Shown here one piece after another: positions 63,250 through 64,000 of a stretch of 64,000 nucleotides of DNA. Source of the DNA: Arbacia lixula (lineage: Eukaryota; Echinodermata; Echinoidea; Arbacioida; Arbaciidae); the NCBI GenBank assembly GCA_963669155.1, contig OZ022589.1, positions 18,754,441 through 18,818,440 on the forward strand, in the 5' to 3' direction. The translations under genes were made by a program, and so were the position numbers. The notes under the pieces are model-generated. The model saw nothing but the letters and a program-made list of their open reading frames with translations, had not been told where the DNA came from and ran no database searches. Each line of letters opens with the position of its first letter. Positions within the stretch are counted from its first letter, which is position 1.

Positions 63250-64000
63250 GGTTAATCTTGTAATTCTGTGACTTGAGACGGAACGTTGGATGGTTGAACA
63301 GGGTATGATAAATCATCCACGGTTTCTGTAGCCTTATAATTTTATTCACGGTACAGATTTGTACTTGATATCAAAAAAATTGAATTGAATTTTTGATGGC
63401 AAACAAGTATGTTAGTTTGCAAAGTACTAGATGTATACTAGATCTTATAGTCAATATGCGAAGTTTATGAGAATTTGGGTGACAAATAAAAAAGAAAAAT
63501 ATCATTTCCACCAGGTTGTATTTCCAAATAGACTGGTAATGTAACGGCCCAATGATAATGTGAAAACATCATTCATGCAGTGTCATTTCCCCCGCTACGC
63601 AACACGTTGTAATTAATGAGTCTACTGTTCGCCAAGCATTTTCAGAATGAATAACAGAATGAAACTGCTTGATAAATCGAATAATTATTCGAAATTGTTC
63701 ATTAAGCTATTCGCAGATATAATGTAAAAGAAGCAATTTAGTCATTTGAATAATGACGTGCAATTACCTCCAAATTGTGCATTAATGATTTAGATTACTC
63801 ATGTGTTTAATGAAGGGAAACAAAAAGACATTTTGGAGTTGTATGGTGATTTCAATCGCTAATTGCAATGCGTTTTGGGGTTCGTTGCATCCTTCTTAAG
63901 TAGTCAGACTTCATCGCTTATACAGAACAGAATCCTCCGTATTATGTGCCAGTTCTCATTACCTTGAATCTTCGTTACTCCTGTTTGAACGTTGCTTAAT
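63250..64000. other. AT-rich flank, nothing recognised
   Basis: No coding frame, repeat structure or RNA gene recognised to the end of the window. Confidence 0.4.

Noticed and set aside
1-64000. CRISPR arrays, rRNA genes, bacterial operons
   Set aside because: No regular repeat-spacer structure, no rRNA-like sequence, and the genes have eukaryotic introns.

Overview
This window looks like a piece of an AT-rich, intron-containing nuclear genome from an invertebrate animal, most likely a marine deuterostome such as an echinoderm (inference). The reasons are a CARD-bearing caspase-9-type gene split over eight coding exons, an SLC16-type transporter gene split over four, GT/AG introns carrying many small transposons, and dense microsatellites. 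There are no operons, bacterial signals or CRISPR arrays.

Host genes, left to right. (1) 670-1285, + strand: the last two exons of a small membrane protein resembling the end of the MS4A/CD20-like family. (2) 9292-9376 and its exact copy 12867-12951, + strand: a candidate signal-peptide first exon, found only as an isolated exon. (3) 21872-24889, + strand: a two-exon gene for a roughly 706-residue multi-pass membrane protein that I cannot place in a family. (4) 30403-46682, + strand: a complete caspase-9-like initiator caspase of 431 residues, with an N-terminal CARD, His223, Cys273 in QACRG, and a p10 subunit. (5) 49012-55637, - strand: a monocarboxylate-transporter-like (SLC16/MFS) protein of 500 residues whose introns are all phase 1. 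Genes 4 and 5 are convergent.

The rest is mostly mobile DNA. The best preserved element is a full-length RTE-type LINE (16589-20491, - strand) with an uninterrupted endonuclease/reverse-transcriptase frame and a 10-bp target-site duplication. Relics include CR1-like LINE ends (14416-15145, 53200-53520, 61990-63250), an RTE-like 3' end (21030-21260), a Penelope-type GIY-YIG fold-back (45766-46150), and Gypsy fragments (39617-40021; 58279-60722). The second Gypsy fragment has a short LTR and an in-frame RT-to-integrase deletion. There are many non-autonomous DNA elements: four nearly complete copies of a 710-725-bp CAGGGATG family, a Tc1-like element, CCCGGGG-ended elements, and several hairpin elements.

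The most striking large-scale structure is a perfect-looking 3,575-bp direct tandem duplication (6175-9749 and 9750-13324). Its left breakpoint lies inside the Tc1-like element. I checked several homopolymer runs by eye and they match exactly, so it is either very recent or an assembly artefact. Other signals are a 1.5-kb TTTGACC-repeat element with GGAC tandem repeats and a terminal hairpin, a degenerate THAP-domain reading frame, an element with its own TATA box and a shifted basic reading frame, a 125-bp intronic hairpin, and an interstitial TTAGGG tract.
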